This document shows, piece after piece, positions 1 through 6,772 of a DNA stretch of 12,504 nt. Numbering within the stretch: position 1 is the first letter of the stretch; the number at the start of each line of letters is the position of its first letter. The stretch is taken from NCBI GenBank assembly GCA_013696535.1, contig JACCYI010000367.1:1-12504 (forward strand). The letters are read 5' to 3'. Both the position numbers and the translations under genes were made by a program. Source of the DNA: Solirubrobacterales bacterium. GTDB taxonomy: Bacteria > Actinomycetota > Thermoleophilia > Solirubrobacterales > Solirubrobacteraceae. Under the pieces are notes generated by a model. That model saw nothing but the letters and a program-made list of their open reading frames with translations. It had not been told where the DNA came from and made no database searches.

Positions 1-126
1 GGTGGAGGCGGCTTCGGCGGTGGCGGCGGCGGCGGAGGTCGTGGCGGTGGCGGCGGAGGTCGTGGCGGCCAGGGCGGCGGACGCGGCGCTCCGCGCCCAG
101 ATCTCTCGGGCGGGATCTCGCGCTGA
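1..126 (+). CDS. rpsC: 30S ribosomal protein S3, C-terminal tail (partial)
   Basis: Frame 1 is open from the window edge to TGA at 124-126 and encodes 41 residues. The first 29 are almost only Gly with Arg at 14, 21 and 28, Phe at 5 and Gln at 24; a short end reading [12 protein letters not shown] follows. No folded S3 domain lies inside the window, so the name rests on position: rpsC directly precedes rplP in the conserved S10 cluster, and S3 proteins of high-GC Gram-positives often carry long flexible basic tails. S3 sits at the mRNA entry channel of the small subunit. The RGG-like composition suggests RNA contact, which is inference. The stop codon shares one base with the rplP start (TGATG), so the two are probably translationally coupled. 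Confidence 0.75.
   Translation, partial: GGGGFGGGGGGGGRGGGGGGRGGQGGGRGAPRPDLSGGISR
28..69 (+). repeat. Two tandem 21-base units coding a Gly-rich heptapeptide
   Basis: Positions 28-48 and 49-69 are identical except for the last base. Each unit encodes seven residues, GGGGRGG. The repeat lies inside the S3 tail and keeps the reading frame, so copy number could change by slippage without breaking the gene. The many GG runs could also allow a two-layer G-quadruplex in the mRNA just before the rplP start; that is inference. Confidence 0.8.
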
Positions 127-548
127 TGCTCTCTCCCAAGCGTGTCAAACACCGCAAGCAGCACCGCGGCCGGATGGCCGGGCTCTCCCGTGCCCAGCCG
201 AACGTCGAGTTCGGCGAGTACGGGCTCAAGACGCTCGAATGCGGCTGGCTGACGAACCGCCAGATCGAAGCCGCCCGTATCGCCATGACCCGCAAGATCA
301 AGCGTGGCGGCAAGGTGTGGATCAACGTCTATCCCGACAAGCCGGTCACCAAGAAGCCGGCCGAGACCCGCATGGGCTCGGGCAAGGGCAACCCTGAGGG
401 CTGGGTCGCCGTCGTCAAGCCGGGCCGCGTGATGTTCGAGCTGGCCGGCGTGCCGGAGCCCCTGGCGCGTGAGGCCATGCGCCTGGCCGGCCACAAGCTT
501 CCCGTCAAGACCAAGTTCGTCGTCCGCGAGGACCTGCAACACCCATGA
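126..548 (+). CDS. rplP: 50S ribosomal protein L16
   Basis: The 140-residue product has the normal length for L16. It begins [19 protein letters not shown], the usual N-terminus of the family, and contains the [16 protein letters not shown] segment (residues about 82-97) typical of L16. The protein binds 23S rRNA near the A site and is needed for late assembly of the peptidyl transferase region. The start is fixed by the family N-terminus and by the TGATG junction with rpsC. The stop overlaps the rpmC start by four bases (ATGA at 545-548). No strong Shine-Dalgarno is visible, which fits coupled translation from rpsC. Nothing is truncated. Confidence 0.97.
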   Translation: MLSPKRVKHRKQHRGRMAGLSRAQPNVEFGEYGLKTLECGWLTNRQIEAARIAMTRKIKRGGKVWINVYPDKPVTKKPAETRMGSGKGNPEGWVAVVKPGRVMFELAGVPEPLAREAMRLAGHKLPVKTKFVVREDLQHP

Positions 549-757
549 AGACCACAGAACTCCACGACCTCTCCGAAGATCGCCTGCGTGAGCAGATCGC
601 GACCACGCGACGCGACGTCTTCGGGCTGCGCATGCAGCACGCGACGGGTGAGCTCGACAACACCGCCGGTCTACGGACCGCCAAGCGCAATCTCGCTCGA
701 GCGCTCACCGTGGCACACCAGCGCGGCCTCGAGCTCCACGAGCACACCACCTCATAG
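545..757 (+). CDS. rpmC: 50S ribosomal protein L29
   Basis: The 70-residue product is a two-helix L29. It reads [18 protein letters not shown] at the start, the usual opening of the family, and has the second helix around residues 38-62 ([17 protein letters not shown]). L29 sits near the peptide exit tunnel, where it helps form the docking site for trigger factor and SRP. The start overlaps the rplP stop (ATGA), and the conserved position between rplP and rpsQ confirms the identity. A GAGGAC motif about 13 bases upstream is too far to be a strong ribosome site, so coupling to rplP is likely. Confidence 0.95.
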   Translation: MKTTELHDLSEDRLREQIATTRRDVFGLRMQHATGELDNTAGLRTAKRNLARALTVAHQRGLELHEHTTS

Positions 758-759
758 GA
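756..759 (+). promoter_or_regulatory. Ribosome binding site supporting the long rpsQ start
   Basis: AGGA lies nine bases before ATG 769 and overlaps the rpmC stop codon. It supports translation of the long N-terminal extension of S17 rather than only an internal start. Confidence 0.5.
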
Positions 760-768
760 ATCCTCGCA

Positions 769-1350
769 ATGGCTGACGACACCCCAGAAGTCCCCGAGAC
801 CCTTCCCGAGACCAAGACCGTCACGGTCGAGAGTGCGGATGCCCCGGCCAGCACGCCGGAGCCCGCCGCTTCGGAGGCGCCCCAGCTTCCGCCCAAGGAG
901 CGCCGCGCGGCTCGCCGCGCCGCGACCGCTGCCGCTCCCTCGGGCCCCAAGACGATTGAAGAGCGCGAGGCCCTGCGCTTGGAGCGCCGGCGCCGCAACG
1001 CCGTTCAGCGTCGTGCGTACCGCGCACGGGCGAAGACCAAGCGTGACGAGCGTCGCGCGGCCACGCCGCCCGCGGAGCCGACGCCGGTGCACGAGCACGG
1101 TCCCGGCCGGCCCAAGGTCCGCCAGGGCGTGGTCGTCTCCGACAAGGCCGACAAGACCATCGTGGTGCGCATCGACATCGCCCGGCGCCACCGGCGCTAC
1201 GGCAAGATCATGCGGACCTCGACCAAGTTGCACGCGCATGACGCGACGAACGACGCGGGCGCCGGGGACACGGTGCGCCTGATCGAGTCACGTCCGCTCT
1301 CGGCCACCAAGCGCTGGCGTCTCGTCGAAGTCGTGGAGCGGGCTCGATGA
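769..1350 (+). CDS. rpsQ: 30S ribosomal protein S17 with long N-terminal extension
   Basis: The product is 193 residues, while S17 is usually 80-95. The S17 domain occupies residues about 114-193: it starts [17 protein letters not shown] and carries the family motif [13 protein letters not shown] (166-178). The extension has three parts. Residues 1-42 are acidic and Pro/Ala/Thr-rich. Residues 43-98 are strongly basic and rich in Ala and Arg (for example RRAARRA and [21 protein letters not shown]), probably helical. Residues 99-113 form a Pro/Gly linker. Third positions in the extension are mostly G or C, as in the core, so it looks genuinely coded. S17 is a primary 16S rRNA binder near helices 7 and 11. 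An in-frame GTG at 1087 would give a normal 87-residue S17. The stop overlaps rplN by four bases. The family call is certain; the role of the extension is unknown. Confidence 0.95.
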   Translation: MADDTPEVPETLPETKTVTVESADAPASTPEPAASEAPQLPPKERRAARRAATAAAPSGPKTIEEREALRLERRRRNAVQRRAYRARAKTKRDERRAATPPAEPTPVHEHGPGRPKVRQGVVVSDKADKTIVVRIDIARRHRRYGKIMRTSTKLHAHDATNDAGAGDTVRLIESRPLSATKRWRLVEVVERAR

Positions 1351-1715
1351 TCCAGAACGAGACGCGACTGCGCGTCGCGGACAACACGGGCGCCCGCGAG
1401 ATCCTCTGCATCCGCGTGCAGGGCGGCTCACGCCGTCGCTACGCGGGCGTCGGAGACGTGATCACCGCCACCGTCAAGCAGGCCATCCCCAACGGGACGG
1501 TCAAGAAGGGCGAGGTGGTCAAGGCGGTCGTGGTCCGTACGAAGAAGGAGTTCGGCCGTGACGACGGCACCTACATCTCCTTCGACGAGAACGCCGCGGT
1601 GATCATCGACGCCGGCAACAACCCGCGCGGCACGCTCATCTTCGGGCCTGTGGCCCTCGAGCTGCGCGACCGTAACTTCATGCGGATCGTCTCGCTCGCG
1701 CCGGAGGTGCTCTAG
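1347..1715 (+). CDS. rplN: 50S ribosomal protein L14
   Basis: The 122-residue product is full length. It opens [19 protein letters not shown], contains the basic [15 protein letters not shown] segment around residues 68-82, and ends in the usual [11 protein letters not shown]14 is a five-stranded beta-barrel protein at the subunit interface and contacts L19, 16S helix 14 and the silencing factor RsfS. The start overlaps the rpsQ stop (ATGA), with GGAG eight to nine bases upstream. It is the first gene of the classical spc set, but no promoter is visible because it sits inside the S17 coding end, so S10 and spc are probably transcribed together here. Confidence 0.97.
   Translation: MIQNETRLRVADNTGAREILCIRVQGGSRRRYAGVGDVITATVKQAIPNGTVKKGEVVKAVVVRTKKEFGRDDGTYISFDENAAVIIDAGNNPRGTLIFGPVALELRDRNFMRIVSLAPEVL
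1703..1708 (+). promoter_or_regulatory. Strong Shine-Dalgarno for rplX
   Basis: GGAGGT lies nine bases before the rplX ATG, inside the last codons of rplN. It is among the best matches to the anti-Shine-Dalgarno sequence in the window and suggests efficient independent initiation at rplX. Confidence 0.6.
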
Positions 1716-1717
1716 CC

Positions 1718-2035
1718 ATGAAGCTTCGGACTGACGACACCGTCGTCGTGATCAGCGGCAAGGACAAGGGCAAGACGGGCCGCATCCTTCGCGTCGACCG
1801 TCAGAAGGACAAGGTCTTCGTCGAGGGCCTGAACATCGTCAAGCGCCACCAGCGTGCACAGCCCGGCCGTCCGAACGCCCCCGTCGGCGTCGTGGAGAAG
1901 GAAGGGCCGATCCACGTCTCCAACGTGGCGCTGGCAGATCCCAAGGACAACAAGCCCACGCGCATCAGCGTGAAGCGCACGGAGCAGGGCACCCGGCTGC
2001 GCATCGCCAAGCGCTCAGGCACGGAGCTCGACTGA
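1718..2035 (+). CDS. rplX: 50S ribosomal protein L24
   Basis: The 105-residue product has the L24 layout. A KOW motif at about residues 5-35 includes [19 protein letters not shown], and it is followed by the [13 protein letters not shown] and [14 protein letters not shown] segments. L24 is an assembly initiator that binds the 5' domain of 23S rRNA and lies next to the exit tunnel. The start follows the rplN stop by two bases and has a strong ribosome binding site. The length is normal. Its stop is two bases before the rplE ATG. Confidence 0.96.
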   Translation: MKLRTDDTVVVISGKDKGKTGRILRVDRQKDKVFVEGLNIVKRHQRAQPGRPNAPVGVVEKEGPIHVSNVALADPKDNKPTRISVKRTEQGTRLRIAKRSGTELD

Positions 2036-2037
2036 TC

Positions 2038-2631
2038 ATGGCCAGACTCAAAGATCGCTACGCCGAGGAGATACGCCCGAAACTGATCGGGCGGTTCGGC
2101 TACTCCTCGTCCATGCAGACCCCCAGGCTCGAGAAGATCACGCTCAACATGGGCGTCGGCGAGGCCAAGCAGGACAACAAGATGCTCGAAGCCGCCACGG
2201 AGCAGCTTGCGACGATCGCCGGGCAGAAGCCCAACGTCCGGCGCGCGCGCAAGTCCGTCGCCGCCTTCAAGCTGCGCGAGGGGATGCCCGTGGGCCTGGT
2301 CGTGACGCTCCGCAACGAGCGCGCGTATGAGTTCCTCGATCGCCTCGTCTCGATCGCCATCCCGCGGATCCGCGACTTCCGCGGTCTGAATCCCCGCTCC
2401 TTCGACGGCCGTGGCAACTACTCCATGGGTGTCCGGGAGCAGATCATCTTCCCCGAGATCGACTATGACGCGGTCGATCAGGTTCGTGGCCTCGACGTAA
2501 CGATCACCACCAGCGCCCGATCCGACGCGGAGGCCTTCGCGCTCCTCGAGGCGCTTGGCATGCCGTTCGCGCGCGACGGGCGTCCGAAGGACTTCGAATC
2601 AATCACCGAGGGCGAAGCCGTCCCCGCCTAG
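2038..2631 (+). CDS. rplE: 50S ribosomal protein L5
   Basis: The 197-residue product is a complete L5. It has the [13 protein letters not shown] segment (residues about 31-43), the [21 protein letters not shown] block that contacts 5S rRNA and the P-site tRNA elbow (about 62-82), and [22 protein letters not shown] in the second half. L5 forms the 5S RNP with L18 and 5S rRNA in the central protuberance. It is somewhat longer than the approximately 180 residues of the E. coli protein, with a short acidic C-terminal end. The spacing from rplX is two bases, and GGAG about 13 bases upstream is weak. Confidence 0.97.
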   Translation: MARLKDRYAEEIRPKLIGRFGYSSSMQTPRLEKITLNMGVGEAKQDNKMLEAATEQLATIAGQKPNVRRARKSVAAFKLREGMPVGLVVTLRNERAYEFLDRLVSIAIPRIRDFRGLNPRSFDGRGNYSMGVREQIIFPEIDYDAVDQVRGLDVTITTSARSDAEAFALLEALGMPFARDGRPKDFESITEGEAVPA

Positions 2632-2642
2632 ACTGGAATTTC

Positions 2643-2828
2643 ATGGCCAAGACCTCACAACGAGTGCGCCAGCAGCGCACTCCCAAGTACAAGACCCGGG
2701 GATACACCCGGTGCCGCAACTGCGGGCGGCCCCGCGCGGTGTTCCGCAAGTTCGGCATCTGCCGGATCTGCCTGCGCACGCTCGCTCACAACGGCTACAT
2801 CCCCGGCATGACGAAATCGAGCTGGTAG
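2643..2828 (+). CDS. rpsN: 30S ribosomal protein S14, zinc-binding short type
   Basis: The 61-residue product is the type Z form of S14 (also named rpsZ). Four cysteines at 24, 27, 40 and 43 form a C-x2-C-x12-C-x2-C zinc ribbon, and the protein ends GMTKSSW as expected. S14 binds the 3' domain of 16S rRNA in the small-subunit head. The zinc form replaces the approximately 100-residue cysteine-free form; many actinobacteria hold a second, zinc-independent copy elsewhere under Zur control, which cannot be judged from here. The gene follows rplE after 11 bases with only a weak GGAA upstream. Confidence 0.97.
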   Translation: MAKTSQRVRQQRTPKYKTRGYTRCRNCGRPRAVFRKFGICRICLRTLAHNGYIPGMTKSSW

Positions 2829-2832
2829 CGCC

Positions 2833-3240
2833 ATGTCCATGACCGATCCCATCGCCGATTTCCTGACCCGCATCCGGAACGGCATCCAGGCCGCTCACGA
2901 GACGGTCGACATGCCGTCCTCGCGGCTCAAGCGGGAGATGGCCCGGGTGCTGCGCGAGCAGGGCTACATCGAGGGCTTCGACGTCGAGCCCCCTCGCCCC
3001 GGCAACGGCGCCGAGCGCCTCATCATCCGCTTGAAGTACACGGAAGCCCGCGTTTCGGTGATCTCCGGCCTCAAGCGCGTGTCGCGCCCGGGTCAGCGGA
3101 CCTACGTGGATTCCCGCTCCATGCCCAAGGTGCTCGGCGGCATGGGCACATCGATCATCTCCACCTCCCAGGGCGTGATGACGGGCCACGACGCGCGCAA
3201 GGCGGGCGTCGGCGGCGAAGTCCTCGCGCAGATCCACTGA
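2833..3240 (+). CDS. rpsH: 30S ribosomal protein S8
   Basis: The 135-residue product begins [17 protein letters not shown], the standard S8 opening, and contains the C-terminal signature [22 protein letters not shown] (split as STSQGVMT and GGEVL around residues 112-131). S8 is a primary binder of 16S helix 21, and in E. coli it represses spc translation by binding the rplX-rplE region. The ATG at 2833 is preferred over the one at 2839 because MSMTDPIAD is the common family start. The C-terminus ends AQIH rather than the frequent aromatic YVW, a small oddity. The stop shares one base with the rplF start (TGATG). Confidence 0.96.
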   Translation: MSMTDPIADFLTRIRNGIQAAHETVDMPSSRLKREMARVLREQGYIEGFDVEPPRPGNGAERLIIRLKYTEARVSVISGLKRVSRPGQRTYVDSRSMPKVLGGMGTSIISTSQGVMTGHDARKAGVGGEVLAQIH

Positions 3241-3773
3241 TGTCCCGCATCGGGAGGAAGCCCATCCCGGTTCCCACCGGGGTCACCGTCACCGTCGAGC
3301 GCGAGGTCGTGCGGGTGGCCGGCCCCCGCGGTGACCTCGCGGAGCGCAAGTCTCGCGACATCGACGTGCGTCAAGAGGGCGAAGAGCTGCTCGTCACCCG
3401 CCCGACCGACCGCGGCGAGCACCGCGCCCTCCACGGGCTCACCCGCTCGCTGGTCGCGAACATGGTGGAAGGCGTCACGACGGGCTTCTCCAAGGGGCTC
3501 GAGATCCAGGGCGTCGGCTACCGCGCCGCGCTGCGGGGAACCGACCTCGAGCTTCTGCTCGGCTACTCGCACCCGGTGCAGATCAAGGCGCCGCAGGGCA
3601 TCGAGTTCGAGGTCCCGATCCCGACGCGCGTGATCGTCAAGGGCAACTCAAAGCAGCAGGTGGGAGAGCTCGCCGCGGTCATCCGCAAGCAGCGCCCCCC
3701 CGAGCCCTACAAGGGCAAGGGGATCCGCTACGAGGGCGAGTTCGTCGCCAGGAAGGTCGGTAAGCGCGCATGA
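3240..3773 (+). CDS. rplF: 50S ribosomal protein L6
   Basis: The 177-residue product is a full-length L6 with two related alpha-beta domains. It begins [17 protein letters not shown] and ends with the family signature [16 protein letters not shown] (about residues 154-169) followed by the basic ARKVGKRA tail. L6 binds 23S helix 97 near the factor-binding site and is needed for late 50S maturation. The start overlaps the rpsH stop by one base, and the stop overlaps rplR by four (ATGA). No Shine-Dalgarno is needed given this coupling. Confidence 0.97.
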   Translation: MSRIGRKPIPVPTGVTVTVEREVVRVAGPRGDLAERKSRDIDVRQEGEELLVTRPTDRGEHRALHGLTRSLVANMVEGVTTGFSKGLEIQGVGYRAALRGTDLELLLGYSHPVQIKAPQGIEFEVPIPTRVIVKGNSKQQVGELAAVIRKQRPPEPYKGKGIRYEGEFVARKVGKRA

Positions 3774-4123
3774 GCGTCTCCACCCGCCCGGCCCGCCGCC
3801 TCAAGCGCCGCCGCCGCGTCCGCGCGAAGGTGCAGGGCACCGCGGCACGTCCGCGCATCGCGGTCTTTCGCTCCAACCGCGGGATCTTCGCGCAGCTCAT
3901 CGACGATGACGCGCAGCACACCATCACGTCCGTCAACTGGACCGAGGACGAGCTGCGCTCGCTCGGCCGGATGGAGCAGGCCCACCGTGCCGGGGCGGTG
4001 CTCGCCGAGCGCGCGACGGCTGCCGGCGTGGATGCCGTCGTCTTCGATCGCGGCGGCTATCAGTACCACGGGCGCGTCAAGGCCCTCGCCGAAGGCGCCC
4101 GTGAGGGCGGCCTGAGGTTCTAG
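3770..4123 (+). CDS. rplR: 50S ribosomal protein L18
   Basis: The 117-residue product has a strongly basic N-terminus ([28 protein letters not shown]), the usual 5S rRNA-binding arm, and the closing signature [25 protein letters not shown] in the last 25 residues. With L5 and 5S rRNA it builds the central protuberance. The start overlaps the rplF stop by four bases. A 35-base gap to rpsE follows, which is long for this cluster and contains a possible promoter element. Confidence 0.96.
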   Translation: MSVSTRPARRLKRRRRVRAKVQGTAARPRIAVFRSNRGIFAQLIDDDAQHTITSVNWTEDELRSLGRMEQAHRAGAVLAERATAAGVDAVVFDRGGYQYHGRVKALAEGAREGGLRF

Positions 4124-4141
4124 GGCGAGACCCCGACCTTC

Positions 4142-4147
4142 TACCCT
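4142..4147 (+). promoter_or_regulatory. Possible -10 element upstream of rpsE
   Basis: TACCCT fits the actinobacterial TAnnnT pattern and ends 11 bases before the rpsE ATG. No matching -35 is seen. A start at the normal distance would give a leader of only a few bases. A GAGAGA ribosome site at 4148-4153 overlaps the same stretch and is an alternative reason for the bases seen. Confidence 0.2.
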
Positions 4148-4158
4148 GAGAGACCGCA

Positions 4159-4764
4159 ATGGCTGCCCCCGACCGATCAGTTTCCCCCACCGGACTCGAC
4201 CTGCAAGAGCGCGTCGTCGAGATCAACCGCGTCGCCAAGGTGGTCAAGGGCGGACGCCGTTTCTCGTTCACCGCGCTGGTCGTCGTGGGTGACGAGAACG
4301 GCATCGTCGGCGCGGGCTACGGCAAGGCCAACGAGGTGCCGCTCGCGATCCAGAAGGGCGTCGAGCGGGCCAAGAAGAACCTGTTCGTCGTGCCGCGCCA
4401 CGGTTCGACGATCACCCACCAGACCACGGGCATCTTCGGGTCGGGCCGCGTGTTCATGAAGCCCGCTTCTCCCGGTACGGGCGTGATCGCTGGGGGCGGG
4501 GTACGGGCGGTGCTCGAACTGGCAGGCATCCACGACATCCTTTCCAAGTCCCTTGGCTCGCAGAATCCGATCAACCTGGTGAAGGCCACGATCGCCGGCC
4601 TCCAGGATCTCCGGCGCCCCGAGGAGATCGCGGCCCTTCGCGGGCTGTCCGTCGACGCCGTGCTCGGTATCTCGCACCAGAACGGCGTCCAGGGCGAGAC
4701 GCTCGAGGTCGCGGTCGAGGACGAGATCGCCGAAGCCGCGATCGTTGAAGCCGCCAACGCATGA
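4159..4764 (+). CDS. rpsE: 30S ribosomal protein S5
   Basis: The 201-residue product is a full S5. Residues about 16-80 form the double-stranded RNA-binding domain ([18 protein letters not shown] and [17 protein letters not shown]), and residues about 95-165 form the second domain with [19 protein letters not shown]5 lines the mRNA entry channel and affects translational accuracy. The last 25-30 residues are an acidic Ala/Glu/Val tail beyond the usual C-terminus, which is uncommon for a protein of this kind. A GAGAGA motif five bases before ATG may serve as ribosome site. The stop overlaps the rpmD start by four bases. Confidence 0.97.
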   Translation: MAAPDRSVSPTGLDLQERVVEINRVAKVVKGGRRFSFTALVVVGDENGIVGAGYGKANEVPLAIQKGVERAKKNLFVVPRHGSTITHQTTGIFGSGRVFMKPASPGTGVIAGGGVRAVLELAGIHDILSKSLGSQNPINLVKATIAGLQDLRRPEEIAALRGLSVDAVLGISHQNGVQGETLEVAVEDEIAEAAIVEAANA

Positions 4765-4940
4765 GCACGCTGGTCGTCACCCAGGTCAAGTCCGCGAACG
4801 GGACGAACGGCCGCCAGCGCGACACGCTGCGATCGCTGGGATTGCGCAAGATCGGCCATACGGTCGAGCGCCCGGACTCGCCGCAGGTGCGCGGCATGGT
4901 GCACGCTGTCCGTCACCTCGTGACGTCTGAGGAGAAGTAG
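4761..4940 (+). CDS. rpmD: 50S ribosomal protein L30
   Basis: This 59-residue gene starts at the ATGA overlap with rpsE and ends with TAG at 4938-4940. The product reads [14 protein letters not shown] at the start, has the [20 protein letters not shown] core (shared with L30 as LGLRKIGxxVxxxDxPxVRGM), and ends [15 protein letters not shown]30 is a small 23S-binding protein found in most bacteria, and its place between rpsE and rplO is the conserved one. The length is normal for the bacterial family. Its last codons carry the rplO ribosome binding site. Confidence 0.96.
   Translation: MSTLVVTQVKSANGTNGRQRDTLRSLGLRKIGHTVERPDSPQVRGMVHAVRHLVTSEEK
4929..4937 (+). promoter_or_regulatory. Shine-Dalgarno for rplO
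   Basis: GAGGAGAAG ends five bases before the rplO ATG and sits in the last codons of rpmD. It supports ATG 4943 and the acidic N-terminal extension of L15. Confidence 0.55.
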
Positions 4941-4942
4941 TC

Positions 4943-5455
4943 ATGGCCGAAGAAGAGACCGCCGGGCCCGCCGAGGTCATCGGCCTGCACAACCTCAAGC
5001 CGGCGCCGGGCTCTCGCAAGACCCGCAAGCGCGTCGGCCGAGGACACGGATCCGGTCACGGCAAGACCTCTGGGCGCGGCCACAAGGGCGCGGGCTCCCG
5101 CGCCGGCGCGAAGGATCGTGCGCGCTTCGAGGGCGGCCAGAACCCGATTCACATGCGGATGCGCAAGCTGCGCGGCCCGAACAAGAAGATGTCCATGCCG
5201 TTCGAGCCGTTCCGGACCCATACGCAGCACGTCAACCTCGACGATCTCGAGGCGCGGTTCGCGGCTGGGGCATCGATCGACGAGGCGGCGCTCAAGGCGG
5301 CCGGCCTGGCCACCCGTCGCGACGTCCCGATCAAGGTGCTCGGTCGTGGTGAGCTGTCCAAGGCGTTCACCGTGCACGCCCACGGGTTCTCGAAGTCGGC
5401 CCGGGCCGCCATCGAGGCGGCCGGCGGTACCTGCTCCAGTCCGTCTGCGGACTAG
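4943..5455 (+). CDS. rplO: 50S ribosomal protein L15
   Basis: The 170-residue product contains the L15 opening [31 protein letters not shown] at about residues 16-46 (key motif [15 protein letters not shown]) and ends with the [15 protein letters not shown] element near residues 149-163. L15 is a central 23S-binding assembly protein with a long extended N-terminal arm. Compared with common L15 proteins it has roughly 12 extra acidic residues at the start ([12 protein letters not shown]). A good Shine-Dalgarno supports this start. The stop is 15 bases before the secY ATG. Confidence 0.96.
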   Translation: MAEEETAGPAEVIGLHNLKPAPGSRKTRKRVGRGHGSGHGKTSGRGHKGAGSRAGAKDRARFEGGQNPIHMRMRKLRGPNKKMSMPFEPFRTHTQHVNLDDLEARFAAGASIDEAALKAAGLATRRDVPIKVLGRGELSKAFTVHAHGFSKSARAAIEAAGGTCSSPSAD

Positions 5456-5470
5456 CTCGCAGCCGACGCG

Positions 5471-6736
5471 ATGATCTCCACGATCTTCAACGCCTTCCGG
5501 GTTGCGGAGATCCGCAAGAAACTCGCTTTCACCGCGCTCGTTCTCGCGCTCTACCGGCTGGGATCCTTCATCCCCGTGCCAGGCGTCTCCACCGAGGCGC
5601 TCAAGCAGATCGAGGACAACTACGCCGGCTCGAACATCCTCGGGTTCCTCAACCTCTTCACGGGGGGCGGGCTATCTCGGATCGCCATCTTCGCGCTCGG
5701 GATCATGCCCTACATCACGGCGTCGATCATCCTGCAACTGCTCACCGTGGTCTCGCCCGCGCTCGAGAAGCTCCAGAAGGAAGGCGAGGTCGGAACCGCC
5801 AAGATCACCCAGTACACGCGCTATCTGACCGTCGGGCTTGCCGCCGCGCAATCCGTCGGCTACGTGTTCCTGTTCCGCTCGCAAGGCAGCTCGGCCGGTG
5901 CGACGGTGTTCCCCGAGTTCACGACGAGCCGGGTGCTGCTCGTCGTGCTCTGCCTGACCGCGGGGTGCGTTCTGCTGATGTGGATGGGGGAGCTCATCAC
6001 CCAGCGCGGCATCGGCAACGGCATCTCGCTCATGATCTTCGCGTCCATCGTCTCCGGCCTTCCGGCCGGCGTGCAGGCTTGGTGGACGAACCCGGACCAG
6101 GTCTTCAAGGTGATGATGCCCTTCGTCGCCCTCGCCGTGATCGCGGCGATCGTCTTCGTGCAGGAGGGTCAGCGGCGAATACCCGTGCAGTACGCCAAGC
6201 GCGTGATCGGCCGGCGCATGAGCGGCGGCGGCCAGACCTATCTCCCGTTGCGCGTCAACATGGCCGGCGTCATCCCCGTGATCTTCGCGGCGTCCATCAT
6301 GGCCTTCCCGCCGACGCTCGGCCAGCTCGTCCCCGGCGCCGACCGCCTGGCGACGTTCTTCTCACCCAACGGGTGGGCGTACATCGTCGGGGAGACGATC
6401 TTCATCATCCTCTTCACGTACTTCTACACCGCCGTCACCTTCAACCCGGTGGATCAGGCCGACAACCTCAAGAAGTACGGCGGGTTCATACCGGGTGTGC
6501 GTCCCGGCCGTCCTACGGCCGAATTCCTGGATCGCATCCTCGCCCGCCTGACCTTTCCGGGCGCGCTCTACCTTGCCGCCGTCGCCGCCCTGCCGACCAT
6601 CCTGATCAACCAGACGTCGGCCAACTTCTTCTTCGGTGGCACGTCGATCCTCATCGTCATCGGTGTCGCTTTGGACACCATGAAGCAGCTGGAGGCCCAG
6701 CTCATGATGCGCAACTACGAAGGGTTCCTCAAGTAA
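5471..6736 (+). CDS. secY: Preprotein translocase subunit SecY
   Basis: The 421-residue protein is the channel-forming subunit of the Sec translocon in the cytoplasmic membrane. Ten membrane segments can be followed. The first is at about 18-36, with GSFIPVPG at 31-38. The plug and second segment follow at 60-92 (GGGLSRIAIFALGIMPYITASI). The fourth and fifth lie near 153-200 (MGELITQRGIGNGISL), and the last is near 388-405. The cytoplasmic loops used by SecA and the ribosome are visible as RRIPVQYAKR (235-244) and GGFIPGVRPGRPTAEFL (337-353). The length is near the usual 420-445. No Shine-Dalgarno is seen in the 15 bases after rplO, so coupling is likely. The stop codon falls within a long stem-loop shared with the adk leader. 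Confidence 0.98.
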   Translation: MISTIFNAFRVAEIRKKLAFTALVLALYRLGSFIPVPGVSTEALKQIEDNYAGSNILGFLNLFTGGGLSRIAIFALGIMPYITASIILQLLTVVSPALEKLQKEGEVGTAKITQYTRYLTVGLAAAQSVGYVFLFRSQGSSAGATVFPEFTTSRVLLVVLCLTAGCVLLMWMGELITQRGIGNGISLMIFASIVSGLPAGVQAWWTNPDQVFKVMMPFVALAVIAAIVFVQEGQRRIPVQYAKRVIGRRMSGGGQTYLPLRVNMAGVIPVIFAASIMAFPPTLGQLVPGADRLATFFSPNGWAYIVGETIFIILFTYFYTAVTFNPVDQADNLKKYGGFIPGVRPGRPTAEFLDRILARLTFPGALYLAAVAALPTILINQTSANFFFGGTSILIVIGVALDTMKQLEAQLMMRNYEGFLK

Positions 6737-6770
6737 CACGCCGAGGGCGAAAGCCCTATCGTGTTCGCTT
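6731..6770 (+). promoter_or_regulatory. Long stem-loop at the secY-adk junction
   Basis: The element has three stacked stems. AAG 6731-6733 pairs with CTT 6768-6770, AACACG 6735-6740 with CGTGTT 6760-6765, and AGGGC 6744-6748 with GCCCT 6753-6757. A GAAA tetraloop of the GNRA type closes it at 6749-6752. Small internal loops separate the stems. The secY stop lies in the base of the structure and the adk ATG starts two bases after it. There is no T tract, so a simple terminator is unlikely. TATCGT at 6757-6762 also fits a TAnnnT -10 hexamer. Translational coupling, RNA processing or a short-leader promoter are possible readings. Confidence 0.5.
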
Positions 6771-6772
6771 CC

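Noticed and set aside
2..397. An Ala/Val-rich open frame at the left edge
   Set aside because: It is frame 2 of the Gly-rich S3 tail and then overlaps rplP out of frame; the frame 1 reading ends exactly at the rplP start.
4121..4148. Hairpin AGGG/CCCT in the rplR-rpsE gap
   Set aside because: Only four pairs, plus one G-T, with an 18-base loop; this is no better than chance in GC-rich DNA.
6761..6763. GTG as adk start, four residues upstream
   Set aside because: It lies in the stem of the hairpin and lacks a ribosome site; ATG 6773 gives the usual spacing to the P-loop.
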